Notes under the pieces: generated by a model
Database searches by the model: none
The model's input: the letters and a program-made list of their open reading frames with translations, nothing else
What the model was told of the DNA's origin: nothing
Shown here: piece by piece, positions 1 through 7,409 of the stretch
Position numbering within the stretch: position 1 is the first letter of the stretch
How the letters are laid out: the number at the start of each line of letters is the position of its first letter
Made by a program: the position numbers and the translations under genes
NCBI GenBank assembly: GCA_021805275.1
Contig: JAJZFQ010000184.1
Span: 1-26,067, forward strand
Reading direction: 5' to 3'
DNA: 26,067 nt
DNA from: Pseudomonadota bacterium
Lineage (GTDB): Bacteria > Pseudomonadota > Gammaproteobacteria > Steroidobacterales > Steroidobacteraceae

Positions 1-99
1 TCTCATGGCGCGTTCTCGGTCGACGGCGTCTCAATGACATGGCTCGATGTGGAGTCCTTTGGCTGCTCCTCGGCGCGGCTTGCCTCCATCCGTTACTGA
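1..99 (+). CDS. Possible 3' end of a gene cut by the window edge
   Basis: Frame 1 is open from the first base to a TGA at 97-99, giving 32 residues that end in ASIRY. The stretch contains a plausible beta-strand-like segment (GVSMTWLDVESFGC). Nothing identifies a family, and a 99-base open frame in high-GC DNA can occur by chance. It is listed only because no other explanation was seen for the first 100 bases. Confidence 0.22.
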   Translation, partial: SHGAFSVDGVSMTWLDVESFGCSSARLASIRY

Positions 100-272
100 A
101 CGGAACGAGTCAGGGTGACATACTGCGCCGCAAGCCACTGACATCTCGCGCTCGCTGCATCAGCACTGCGTAGCAGCGCGAGTGCGCACCGACCCCCGCT
201 CGTCGGCATGAGGCGCGGCCTATCGTTGCTTCCCAGCTGGCGTCATGGTCCAATGCGCTTGCGTGAGGACCC

Positions 273-644
273 ATGCGCCTTATCGATGAACTGAACAGCG
301 TTATCGCGAGCAAGCCCGGGCTGTTTCGCGAGCAGTTGATGCGCGAAGACGTCGCGCGGCTGAAAAAGCTGGAAGTGCTCGCGCGGTCCAGCGCCGAACG
401 CGAAGCGTATCGTCTTGCGGGACGCAAGCTCGGCTGGACCACTCTCGATGCGCGCACCAGTGAACTCGGTGGCGCGCTGGATGAATTGCTCGATGCGGTG
501 CGCGACGCAACCCTCAGCCCTTCCGTCGCCGCTGATGTGCGCACGGTTGAGGCCTGGCGTGCGCTTGCGCATCTGCGCATGGAGCGTCTGGTGGGATGTT
601 TGGCAACGCCGCTGCCGAAACGTACTGACGAAAGCAGCGAGTAG
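273..644 (+). CDS. Small hypothetical protein, helical and charged
   Basis: Not recognised. The predicted 123-residue protein is rich in Arg, Glu, Leu and Ala, has no membrane segment or signal peptide, and should be mostly alpha-helical: residues about 15-65 and 68-112 form two long amphipathic stretches. The ATG is preceded by GAGG at 265-268, a short 4-nt spacing. The frame has the high third-position GC of its intact neighbours, whereas the longer antisense frames over the same DNA give low-complexity Arg/Ser/Ala protein. It is isolated: no gene touches it upstream, and the broken ChaN-like gene starts about 140 bases downstream. It could be the remnant of a larger gene. Confidence 0.45.
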   Translation: MRLIDELNSVIASKPGLFREQLMREDVARLKKLEVLARSSAEREAYRLAGRKLGWTTLDARTSELGGALDELLDAVRDATLSPSVAADVRTVEAWRALAHLRMERLVGCLATPLPKRTDESSE

Positions 645-783
645 ATCGGCCCTTGACACTGATGCGTTCGCTGTCGAGGAAATCATGGCCGCTGTCACGA
701 CCCAGGTTGGTGAGTGGGGCATCGTAGAGCTCAGGGCGCGTCTGCGCGACGCATGTCCTCGGGCCGCTGCGTCGGGCTGACCC

Positions 784-1555
784 GTGCTGTGCCGCACGCA
801 ATATCCTGAGGTTGTGGGCACGATCGATCGTAAAGGGTACGCCGGGCGCTGGGTAGGTCTGTGCGGCGCACTCATTGCACTCGCGCCGATCGGGGGGGAT
901 TGCGCATCCGCCACGGCTGGCCGCGGCTGTGCCGGGGTTGATGCGCGTCATTCCGCCGACGCAGCATCCCATTCTGTTCTTTGGTGAATATCACGGAAGT
1001 ACGCAATCGCCGGCGTTCTTCGGTGACGCGGTGGCGACAGTCAGCGAATTCAAGCCCGTTCTCGTCATCCTCGAGCAAAGCCAAACTGAAGCGCGGCTCG
1101 TCTCGAAATATGTGAACGGCCGGATGTCGATGGCCGGTATCGTGAGCTTGGGGAGAGTGGCTCTGGGCATCGAAAGATCCGCAGCATCGGGAAGACGGGC
1201 GGCACAGTATTGCAACGGTGAAGTTGCTCTATCGTTTTCGACAGCTACGGGAAAGTGGCCGCGTGATCCGCATCGCGGGTACCAACGCCGATAAGCTGCC
1301 GGCGCATGTCGGGTACAATGCGCAGATGGCCCAGATCATTCGCCGGCTCGCGAGCCGATTCGCCGGCGTGACGATGGTCTACACGGGCACCGCCCATGCA
1401 AGGATGAAGGGGCGACAGGCTGCGAGCCTCCTGCCGTCGGGATGGACCGTGTCGATTACCACAATGCCGATCGGCAGAACCGTCGTGCAGTCACTCTGGA
1501 TCTGTCGGATGAAGGCGGGCGGGATTTTCTGCGGGCCGCTCGCATACCGGCATAA
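784..1555 (+). pseudogene. Frameshifted ChaN/Tiki-like (haem-binding uptake superfamily) gene
   Basis: Family-like pieces occur in successive frames. Frame 1 (784-898) gives a signal-peptide-like start with hydrophobic GLCGALIALAPIGG. Frame 2 (about 899-1145) gives the N-terminal hallmark ILFFGEYHGS followed by SPAFFGDAV and VLVILEQ. Frame 0 (from about 1146) gives DGRHSIAT, LLYRFRQLRESG, AGTNADKLP and MVYTGTAHARMKG. Frame 2 then resumes (about 1442-1555) with AVTLDLSDEGG and a TAA stop. Tiki/ChaN-like proteins are usually single-frame exported proteins of about 270-320 residues with a Glu-His pair near the N-terminus and a late G-x-x-HA motif, so the gene appears broken at two or three sites. 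The first break coincides with a run of seven G at 892-898. The first and third breaks are less certain than the middle one. Sequencing error at homopolymers is an alternative for the first break but does not easily explain all of them. Confidence 0.65.
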
Positions 1556-1936
1556 GCACCTCAGAACCCCGACCAGATACTGCGGTGCATTTGGCATCCA
1601 CCGCAGCAGTCGGCGGCGGATCAGGGAAACGGGGTTCGACGCCTATGCCTGCGTCGGCGAACCGATCACGGAGTCACCACCGGCCACGCGGGCGAATGTG
1701 TCGGCGTGGCGCCAATGGGATTAACGCGGTATCGGTGCGTGAGGCATGCCGCGCCTGTTGCCGTGGATTCGATTCGCGCGCCTTGAGGGCTGCTCGCTGC
1801 GGGCTCCGGCGCGGCGGGCAGAGCGGCAGAGCGCTGTGCTCCGCCGTGCACGGCCGTCCGATCCGGTGCCTTGGGCATGCCGGAGTCTGCGAGGGGCTAT
1901 CCTCGAACCCGTGCAAGGCTTGCGTGCAAAATCAAG
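1556..1936. other. Intergenic stretch with no supported gene
   Basis: About 380 bases lie between the end of the broken ChaN-like gene and the regulatory repeat of the MarR-GNAT gene. Short open frames exist on both strands, but all give Arg/Ala/Ser-rich, low-complexity protein without a ribosome-binding site. No tRNA-like cloverleaf, long inverted repeat or T-tract terminator was seen. It may be decayed coding sequence continuing from the pseudogene. Confidence 0.45.
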
Positions 1937-1960
1937 ATAACGCAGTATATAGCGCGTTAT
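1937..1960. promoter_or_regulatory. Inverted repeat, candidate MarR operator
   Basis: ATAACGC (1937-1943) and its exact complement GCGTTAT (1954-1960) flank a 10-base spacer containing the AT-rich run TATATA (1946-1951), a plausible -10 element. The repeat ends 16 bases before the MarR-GNAT start codon. MarR proteins bind dyads of this size and commonly repress their own promoters, so autoregulation is the likely role. Binding is inferred, not shown. Confidence 0.5.
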
Positions 1961-1976
1961 GTATTGGAGAGGAACC

Positions 1977-2966
1977 ATGCCAGCGTCCCGCGACATCGTG
2001 AGCGAACGCGGAGCTCTGTTTCTCGGCAGCCGCCTGAAACGGCTCGCCGACCGGTTGCAGGGCGACGTGGCACGCATTGTCGAACGAGCCGGACTTCCGG
2101 TGCAGCCGAGCCACTACGCTCCGCTCGCAACCCTGGACCGCTACGGCCCGCTCACCGTGACCCAGCTGGCCGATGCAATGCAGGTCAGCCAGCCGGCCGT
2201 GACACGCGCCCTCTCAAAGCTTCTTGAGTTGGGGCTGGTCGATTCCACGCGCCAGCAGCACGACCAACGGCACAAGACCATTTCGCTTACTGCAGCGGGC
2301 CGAACTGTGCTCATCCGCTCGAAGCTGCTGGTCTGGCCCCAGGTCGAGGCGGCCGTCGGCGAGGTGATCGAGCAGCTCTCGGGACCGCTGCTCCATCAGG
2401 TTGCGGCCGTCGAGTCCCAGCTCGCCGAACGACCGCTCAACGAGCGGGCGCGGGGTATTGCGTCGCCGCTTTTCTCGATTCGAGAGTTCTCAGCAGACCT
2501 GGCCGGGGCATTCCGCGACATCAGCACCGAGTGGATCGAGGCGATGTATCGCCTCGAACCGGCTGACCTGGACGTGCTGGAACACCCGCATGAGCGCATC
2601 GTCGCACCGGGTGGAGCGATACTGTTCGTGCAGGCCGAGGGCGTCGGCATCATCGGTACCTGTGCGCTGCGCAAGACGGGCGAGCGGGAATTCGAGCTCA
2701 CCAAGATGGGTGTCCACGAGGCGGCGCGCGGCCTGAAGGGCGGCGAATTTCTTCTCAACGCCGCCATCGATCGAGCCCAGCTCTTGGGGGCGGAACTGCT
2801 GTATCTGCTCAGCAACCGCAAGTCCGTTGCGGCGATCAAGCTCTATGAAAAGCTTGGATTCGTGCATGACGCCGAGATCATGCGCAGATTCGGCGGCCAT
2901 TATCAGCGATGTGACGTCGCGATGCGCTACCGGCCGCCGGACTCACAGTCCTCTCGAGGCGGCTGA
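1977..2966 (+). CDS. MarR-family regulator fused to a GNAT acetyltransferase
   Basis: A 329-residue two-domain protein. Residues about 12-150 form a MarR winged helix: the recognition region is LTVTQLADAMQVSQPAVTRAL (59-79) and the wing is near QHDQRHKTISLT (94-105). Residues about 165-318 form a GNAT fold with the acetyl-CoA loop around MGVHEAARGLKGGEFLL (244-260) and a late LYEKLGF motif (289-295). MarR-GNAT fusions are a known widespread architecture, but their ligands are mostly unknown. An ATG at 1977 was chosen over an upstream TTG/ATG because GGAGAGGA (1966-1973) sits just before it. The gene is monocistronic and faces the convergent TauE exporter. The dyad just upstream suggests autoregulation. 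The acetylated substrate cannot be predicted. Confidence 0.92.
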   Translation: MPASRDIVSERGALFLGSRLKRLADRLQGDVARIVERAGLPVQPSHYAPLATLDRYGPLTVTQLADAMQVSQPAVTRALSKLLELGLVDSTRQQHDQRHKTISLTAAGRTVLIRSKLLVWPQVEAAVGEVIEQLSGPLLHQVAAVESQLAERPLNERARGIASPLFSIREFSADLAGAFRDISTEWIEAMYRLEPADLDVLEHPHERIVAPGGAILFVQAEGVGIIGTCALRKTGEREFELTKMGVHEAARGLKGGEFLLNAAIDRAQLLGAELLYLLSNRKSVAAIKLYEKLGFVHDAEIMRRFGGHYQRCDVAMRYRPPDSQSSRGG

Positions 2967-3035
2967 CTCACCGCTCCGAGCCATTGGCCGCTCGCCGCGG
3001 CCAGCGCGAGGCGCGAGCACAGGACTCAGCCGCCT
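2957..3035. repeat. Inverted repeat spanning two convergent stop codons
   Basis: AGGCGGCTGACTC (2957-2969) and GACTCAGCCGCCT (3023-3035) are complementary at 12 of 13 positions and are separated by 53 bases. Each arm contains the stop codon of one of the two convergent genes, so both genes end in GGC-GGC-TGA or nearly so. It could form a long-loop stem in either transcript and act as a bidirectional terminator, but there is no T-tract. Confidence 0.4.
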
Positions 3036-3835
3036 GCGGCGATCAAGGCGCCGACCACCAACAGGAACAGTGCGAATACGCGCCTCAGCGCTGCGCTGGG
3101 AAGGGCATGAGCCGCCCGTGCGCCCACGGGCGCCAACGCCATCGATCCGGCCGCCGCAATCGCTGCGGCGGGAAGGTACAAGTAGCCCACCGATCCCCAC
3201 GGCAGAGCCTGGGGCGGTGTGTGGACCGATAACGCGTAGCTCAACGCGCTTGAGATCGCGATCGCGAGCCCGCACACCGCGCTGGTGCTGACAGCCTGGA
3301 TCGGTCGCACGCCGAGCGACATCAGCAAGGGCACGGTCATCGAGCCGCCGCCGATACCCACCATGGCTGAGATCGCGCCGATCCCAGCCCCGGCAGGCAG
3401 CAGCCAAGGCGAGCGTGGCGCTCCTCCCGTCCCGTGGGCGGATTGTGCTGCCTGCCTGCCGAATGCCATCCGCCACGCGGTCACGGCGCAGAATCCGGTG
3501 ATCCCCCAGCGCAGCGCCAGAGCCGAGAGCAGTTGCGCGAGGTGCGCCCCGGCAATGCCGCCGATCACCATGCCGGGCGCCAGCCAGATCCAGCTCGACC
3601 AGACCACGGTGCCTCTGCGGATGTGGGCTGCTGCCGAGACCGCCAGAGTCAGCACGATCGTCGCCATTGACGTCGCGATCGACACGTGCATGACGTCCGC
3701 GCTGGGTACTCCCAGTGCGGGCAGTGCCAGACTGAGGGCCGCGACGACCAGCAGACCGCCCCCGATGCCGAGCAAGCCGCTGAGAAAGCCGGCCGACGCG
3801 CCGGAGAGGAGAAGCACAGCAATGGGGAGGAACAT
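3026..3835 (-). CDS. TauE/SafE family membrane exporter
   Basis: A polytopic inner-membrane protein of about 269 residues with the internal duplication typical of TauE/SafE (formerly DUF81). Each half opens with a glycine-rich helix: GFLSGLLGIGGG near residues 16-27 and GAISAMVGIGGGSMTVPLL in the second half. About eight hydrophobic helices are visible. Family members export sulfite, sulfoacetate or related organosulfur anions, and many have unassigned substrates. The ATG at 3835 begins directly at the first membrane helix. A TTG at 3868 would add 11 residues, and neither start has a clear Shine-Dalgarno sequence. The gene lies on the same strand as the upstream oxidoreductase but 147 bases away, so a shared transcript is possible but not evident. 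No sulfur-metabolism neighbour points to a substrate. Confidence 0.9.
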   Translation of the reverse strand: MFLPIAVLLLSGASAGFLSGLLGIGGGLLVVAALSLALPALGVPSADVMHVSIATSMATIVLTLAVSAAAHIRRGTVVWSSWIWLAPGMVIGGIAGAHLAQLLSALALRWGITGFCAVTAWRMAFGRQAAQSAHGTGGAPRSPWLLPAGAGIGAISAMVGIGGGSMTVPLLMSLGVRPIQAVSTSAVCGLAIAISSALSYALSVHTPPQALPWGSVGYLYLPAAAIAAAGSMALAPVGARAAHALPSAALRRVFALFLLVVGALIAAGG

Positions 3836-3982
3836 TGGCGCGACACGCACTGCCAGGCGAGGAGCCAAAGCCTAGCGGATTCTCACCGGCCCTGCCGCAG
3901 ACTCGCGGTGTATCCGTGCAGGCCCGCCGCCGAGCGCATCCTGGCGCAAGTGCTCCAAGACCATTGCGTCTGGGCAACCACC

Positions 3983-5026
3983 TCAGCCATGACTCGCCAT
4001 TTCCGGTCGGCCCTGACGAGAGCGGTTGACTGTCAGATGCGGCGACAACGCGGTGAGGAAGTCAGTCGCGTCGAACAGCTCTGCAGGCGCATACGTACCG
4101 CCACGCACCGCGTGCATTGCGAGTACCCGCAGACAGCCCTCGACGACGATCGGGGCGGTAACCGCGTAGATATCTTGCCCGCTGACGGAGATTTCCCGTG
4201 AACCGCCGGCGCCTTTGGCGTGCACCTCCATCAGGAAGCGTTGTGAAGAGCGGCCCGTCGGATCGCTTGCGGCCGGCCGTGGTGTCCGCTCATCCTCCAG
4301 GTCGCGCAGCGGCGCCAGATTCATATAACTGCAGGCATCGCGGACGGTGACGTGCCGGTGGAGGGTGATCATCTCCGCCAGCGGAACCGCCACCACCTCC
4401 TGCTGGCCGAACGGTTCGGAAAAATTCCACAGCCGCACCGGTGCCGGCTGCGCAATGGGCGCCAGGTGCCCGTCAGTCACGACAAGACGACGGGCGGTAT
4501 TGCGTTGTCCGGTCCGTCTCGTGCCCTCGGTGGGATGCCAATAGTCGAGTGCCACGGCAATGTGGAGCGAATCGATGCACCCGAGCCCGCGGGTCAGGTC
4601 GGCGGCCAGCAGATCGGCCAGGCCGCCATAGAATGCCAGCGCCGGAAGAACGACGGTGCCGCGCCGCTCGGCGTCCCGATGGTAGGTCGCCAGTGACTGG
4701 CGGACCGAGCGCTGCTCCGCGGTGATGTCGAAATAGTGGATGCCGCCGCGCAGCGCCGCTTCGATCAAGGCCGGAGCCGTGTCCAGGAACGGGCCGGCGC
4801 AGTTGATGACCGCGTCGGTGTCGTGCAGCGCCCGATCGAGCGCATCCGGATCGTCACACAGGGCGGCTCGCCACGACCGTTCGGTGTCCACCGTGCCAGG
4901 ACCCCTCGCCGGCCTGCCGCTGCGGCCCATCGGCACCGCCCGGCAGCCACGGCGCTCAAGCTCACGAACCACGAACTGACCCGTATGCCCGTTCGCACCG
5001 TACACCGCAATGCTTGGGACGCTCAC
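3983..5026 (-). CDS. Saccharopine dehydrogenase-like NADP-binding oxidoreductase
   Basis: A 347-residue cytoplasmic protein starting directly with a Rossmann fold: SIAVYGANGHTG (residues 5-16), then DAVINCAGPF (71-80) and HYFDITAE (97-104). These are the usual landmarks of the saccharopine-dehydrogenase-like (trans-acting enoyl-reductase-like) group, which is rarely a true saccharopine dehydrogenase. The GTG at 5026 is preferred over longer in-frame starts because GGGAG precedes it by about 9 bases, the Rossmann strand begins at once, and longer versions would translate through the operator palindromes. It is divergent from a TetR regulator, with its promoter covered by two palindromes, so it is very likely TetR-repressed. 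The physiological substrate is unknown; an inducer-related oxidised or reduced small molecule is plausible. Confidence 0.87.
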   Translation of the reverse strand: MSVPSIAVYGANGHTGQFVVRELERRGCRAVPMGRSGRPARGPGTVDTERSWRAALCDDPDALDRALHDTDAVINCAGPFLDTAPALIEAALRGGIHYFDITAEQRSVRQSLATYHRDAERRGTVVLPALAFYGGLADLLAADLTRGLGCIDSLHIAVALDYWHPTEGTRRTGQRNTARRLVVTDGHLAPIAQPAPVRLWNFSEPFGQQEVVAVPLAEMITLHRHVTVRDACSYMNLAPLRDLEDERTPRPAASDPTGRSSQRFLMEVHAKGAGGSREISVSGQDIYAVTAPIVVEGCLRVLAMHAVRGGTYAPAELFDATDFLTALSPHLTVNRSRQGRPEMASHG

Positions 5027-5041
5027 CTGCGATCTCCCGCC

Positions 5042-5080
5042 GATACCGATCGGTATCGCATCATGATACCGATCGGTATC
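5042..5080. promoter_or_regulatory. Two identical 16-bp palindromic operators for the TetR regulator
   Basis: GATACCGATCGGTATC occurs at 5042-5057 and again at 5065-5080. Each copy is a perfect palindrome, separated by 7 bases (23 bases centre to centre, roughly two helical turns). The first extends to 18 bp. They lie between the divergent oxidoreductase and tetR genes. Perfect dyads of 15-20 bp at such positions are the usual TetR-family operators. Copy 2 fills the -35/-10 spacer of the predicted oxidoreductase promoter and copy 1 covers its expected transcription start. Confidence 0.88.
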
Positions 5081-5088
5081 GAGGTCAA
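5060..5088 (-). promoter_or_regulatory. Predicted sigma70 promoter of the oxidoreductase gene
   Basis: Reading on the minus strand, TTGACC (5088-5083) is followed after exactly 17 bases by CATGAT (5065-5060): one mismatch to the -35 consensus and two to the -10 consensus. The expected start point is near 5053, about 27 bases before the GTG. Both palindromes overlap it, which explains how TetR would block RNA polymerase. Confidence 0.6.
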
Positions 5089-5119
5089 GCCCGCCCCTGG
5101 GGTGGCGATCTCGCGGCGA

Positions 5120-5142
5120 CCTGTGCATTCTTGAGGCACAGG
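5120..5142. repeat. Short inverted repeat upstream of tetR
   Basis: CCTGTGC (5120-5126) and GCACAGG (5136-5142) are exact complements with a 9-base loop, ending 22 bases before the tetR start. It differs from the GATACCGATCGGTATC operators. It may be a 5'-UTR hairpin of the tetR transcript or a site for another regulator. Chance is possible at this length. Confidence 0.33.
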
Positions 5143-5164
5143 CTGGCTCATTGGGGATGGGGTA

Positions 5165-5794
5165 TTGAAAACGGCTCATGCCGAGGAGGGCGATACCGCA
5201 GCGCGCGTGCTCGCGACGGCATCACGGCTGTTCTATGCGCACGGTGTCCGTGCCGTCGGCGTCGACTGGATCGTCGCCGAATCCGGCGTGGCGAAGACGA
5301 GCCTGTATCGGCACTTTCACACGAAAGATGACCTGGTCGCGGCCTTCCTGGAGCGGGAAGACCGGGTGTTCTGGTCACAGTGGGATGAGGTGATCAGTGC
5401 GGCCGCCGGTGATCCGATGCGCGAGCTCATGGCCGTGCTCGAGTGGATCGGGCAGCGCGTCAGCCGCGACGGGTACCGCGGCTGTCCGCAGATCAACGTA
5501 TCGGCCGAGTTCTCCGACCCCCATCATCCGGCACGCATCATCCGTGCCCGCCACAAGGAGGCGATGTTCCAGCGGCTGCGCACGCTGGTGAGCCGTATCG
5601 GAGTGCATCCCCCAGAGGAGGTCGCCGCGCAGATCGCGCTTCTCCTGGACGGCGCCTTTTCGAGCGACGGGCGTCTGACGGGCGTCGGGGCAAGCCGGAT
5701 TCTCCAGTCGGCCGTTCGCGTGTTGATTGGCGCGAAGCAGCCAAAAGGCCCAATGGCTCGCGCACGCGTGAGATCGGCGCGCCAGGTGCGGTAG
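5165..5794 (+). CDS. TetR/AcrR family transcriptional regulator
   Basis: A 209-residue one-component repressor. Residues about 11-57 form the TetR DNA-binding domain: VLATASRLFYAHGVRAVGV leads into the helix-turn-helix IVAESGVAKTSLYRHF (36-51) and the closing FHTKDDLVAAFL. The ligand-binding half contains RGCPQINVSAEF followed by DPHHPARIIRARHKE, resembling TetR proteins with an [RG]-C-P-x-x-N/A motif at the start of their C-terminal domain. The TTG start is chosen because GGGG-rich sequence (5153-5162) precedes it and the next in-frame start would intrude on the DNA-binding domain. It is divergent from the oxidoreductase and probably regulates that gene through the double palindrome. Whether it also controls the downstream MFS/tmpAB genes is unknown, as no third operator copy was found there. 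Confidence 0.92.
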   Translation: MKTAHAEEGDTAARVLATASRLFYAHGVRAVGVDWIVAESGVAKTSLYRHFHTKDDLVAAFLEREDRVFWSQWDEVISAAAGDPMRELMAVLEWIGQRVSRDGYRGCPQINVSAEFSDPHHPARIIRARHKEAMFQRLRTLVSRIGVHPPEEVAAQIALLLDGAFSSDGRLTGVGASRILQSAVRVLIGAKQPKGPMARARVRSARQVR

Positions 5795-5936
5795 TCGTGT
5801 GGCCTGTTCGGCGCGCAACTGTTCGGATCGGTGCCGGCGCCAAGGCCAACAGAGCCTCCGCCCGGGGAACGACCAAGACCGGACGCGCCTGCAATCCACA
5901 GCCACTGCCGGAAGAGGGGGCAAGCACAATTTCACT

Positions 5937-5963
5937 GTGACAGATGTCAATTCCCGCTAAGAT
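5937..5963 (+). promoter_or_regulatory. Weak promoter-like region with short dyad before the MFS gene
   Basis: GTGACA (5937-5942) and TAAGAT (5958-5963) resemble -35 and -10 boxes but have a short 15-base spacer. Overlapping the -35 is the dyad TGACA-GA-TGTCA (5938-5949), which could be a regulator site. It lies 30 bases before the MFS start in the 199-base gap after tetR, the most natural place for a promoter of the MFS-tmpA-tmpB unit. Confidence 0.3.
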
Positions 5964-5993
5964 TGCCGCAGACCTGGAACGCACCGAGGCGGC

Positions 5994-7268
5994 TTGGACT
6001 CCACGACCCGAGACCTCGCGCTGGGCAGCGCCGACGCCGCACTTGGCGTCGCCCCGGATTGGGCCACGCCGAAGATCGTCGCGATGGCCTCGACGCTCAC
6101 GTTTCTATCCGGTTACAACAATTTCATTCTCGGGATCGCGCTGCTGCAGCTGCACTCGGTCCTGCACCTGACGGCAGCCGAATCCGGCATCGTCCTGGCG
6201 GCGACGTCCGTCGGCATGCTGCTCGGCAGCTTAGTGCTCGGGCGCCTGGCGGATCTCATCGGCCGCAAGCGGGCGAGCATCATCGATCTCGGGGTGGTCG
6301 CGCTCGCCGCCATCGCATCGGCGGCGTCGGCGTCTGCGGTGCAGCTGGTGTTCTGGCGCCTGGTGCTCGGCGTCGGCCTGGGCGGCGGCTATCCCATCAG
6401 CTCCTCGTACGTGGCGGATATCGGGCCTGCCGCAACCCGCGGCGCCCGGCTGACGCTCGCCTCCAGTGGCTGGGGTGTCGGCGTGTTGGCAAGCGGATTC
6501 GTCGGCTGGCTGCTGCTGAGTGCGCCGGCCGCTTCCCTGGGCTGGCGAGCGATGCTGGCCGCCGGAGCCATCCCGGCAGTGGTTGCGCTCATCGCGCTCG
6601 CGCTGTGGCGCGTGCCCGAAGCGCCCGCCTGGATCGAGGCGCAGTCGCTGCAGCCGCTGCCGCTGCGCACCCTGTGTACCCGCGAGAACTGGCCCCGGAC
6701 CCTGGTGATGATCTTACCGTGGTTCCTGGTGGATATCCCGGTGTACGGCGTCGGCCTGCTGACACCCACGCTGCTCGGGCAGTTGCACGTTGGCGGCCTG
6801 CATGCGGTCATCCTGGGCTACTTTGTGGTCGCGGGATTCACCCTGGTCGGCTGCCTGATTCCCTATCTGCTCATCGATCCGCTCGGGCGGCGCCCCCTGC
6901 AGATCGGCGGGTTCGTCGGCACGGCGGTGCTGATGGCCTGGTTGGCGCTCGATGGTCTCACCGCTTCATGGCTCTGGTCGCTCGCGGTGTTCACCGCGAT
7001 CCAGCTGTTCATCAACGCCGGACCGAACACGACTACCTGGATCGTGGCCGCGGAGCTGTTCCCCACCCGGCTGCGGGCCACGGCGCAGGGGGCGGCCACG
7101 TCCATCTCGCGGCTCGGCGCCATCTCCGGCACACTCCTTCTGCCGATCGTCGATGCGCGCGCGGGCATGCCCACTGTGTTCGGCATCGCCGCCACCGTCA
7201 GCCTGCTCGGTGCGATTCTGACCTGGAAGTGGCTGCCGGAGACGGCGAGGGTCGCGTTGGAACCATGA
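5994..7268 (+). CDS. MFS transporter, sugar/organic-anion porter type
   Basis: A 424-residue, 12-helix inner-membrane transporter. The loop between helices 2 and 3 carries the MFS motif GRLADLIGRKRA (83-94), the loop after helix 8 has the half-repeat DPLGRRP, and AELFPTRLRATAQG in the C-terminal half is typical of the SP/AAHS-like branch that takes up sugars, aromatic acids and other organic ions. The start is a TTG preceded by GAGGCGG. It stands 141 bases upstream of a TmpA-like oxygenase on the same strand, so it may import that pathway's substrate, perhaps a quaternary-ammonium phosphonate, or export a product. Known phosphonate importers are mostly ABC systems, so this link rests on position alone. 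Confidence 0.9.
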   Translation: MDSTTRDLALGSADAALGVAPDWATPKIVAMASTLTFLSGYNNFILGIALLQLHSVLHLTAAESGIVLAATSVGMLLGSLVLGRLADLIGRKRASIIDLGVVALAAIASAASASAVQLVFWRLVLGVGLGGGYPISSSYVADIGPAATRGARLTLASSGWGVGVLASGFVGWLLLSAPAASLGWRAMLAAGAIPAVVALIALALWRVPEAPAWIEAQSLQPLPLRTLCTRENWPRTLVMILPWFLVDIPVYGVGLLTPTLLGQLHVGGLHAVILGYFVVAGFTLVGCLIPYLLIDPLGRRPLQIGGFVGTAVLMAWLALDGLTASWLWSLAVFTAIQLFINAGPNTTTWIVAAELFPTRLRATAQGAATSISRLGAISGTLLLPIVDARAGMPTVFGIAATVSLLGAILTWKWLPETARVALEP

Positions 7269-7409
7269 ACATCGGGCCGGCCCGGATCCTCTGCGCAGTG
7301 GCTCGACCCGCACGCGCCGCGGTCCGACCGGGGCGGGAAATTCGCCGTGGTGCGCACGTTGTGCCTTTCCTCAAGAGTGGCCACGGAACACTTCGCGGAG
7401 AGCGGTTCA

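Noticed and set aside
243..914. A 223-codon minus-strand frame opposite the small unknown gene
   Set aside because: The product is low-complexity Ser/Arg/Ala-rich protein, and it also runs into the pseudogene region.
1746..1940. A 64-codon open frame and a short T-arm-like TTCGATTC motif near 1767
   Set aside because: The frame has no ribosome site and is Arg-rich; no acceptor or anticodon stem could be paired around the motif, so no tRNA.
5937..5963. A third TetR operator upstream of the MFS gene
   Set aside because: The TGACA/TGTCA dyad there does not resemble GATACCGATCGGTATC, so control by the adjacent TetR is not supported.
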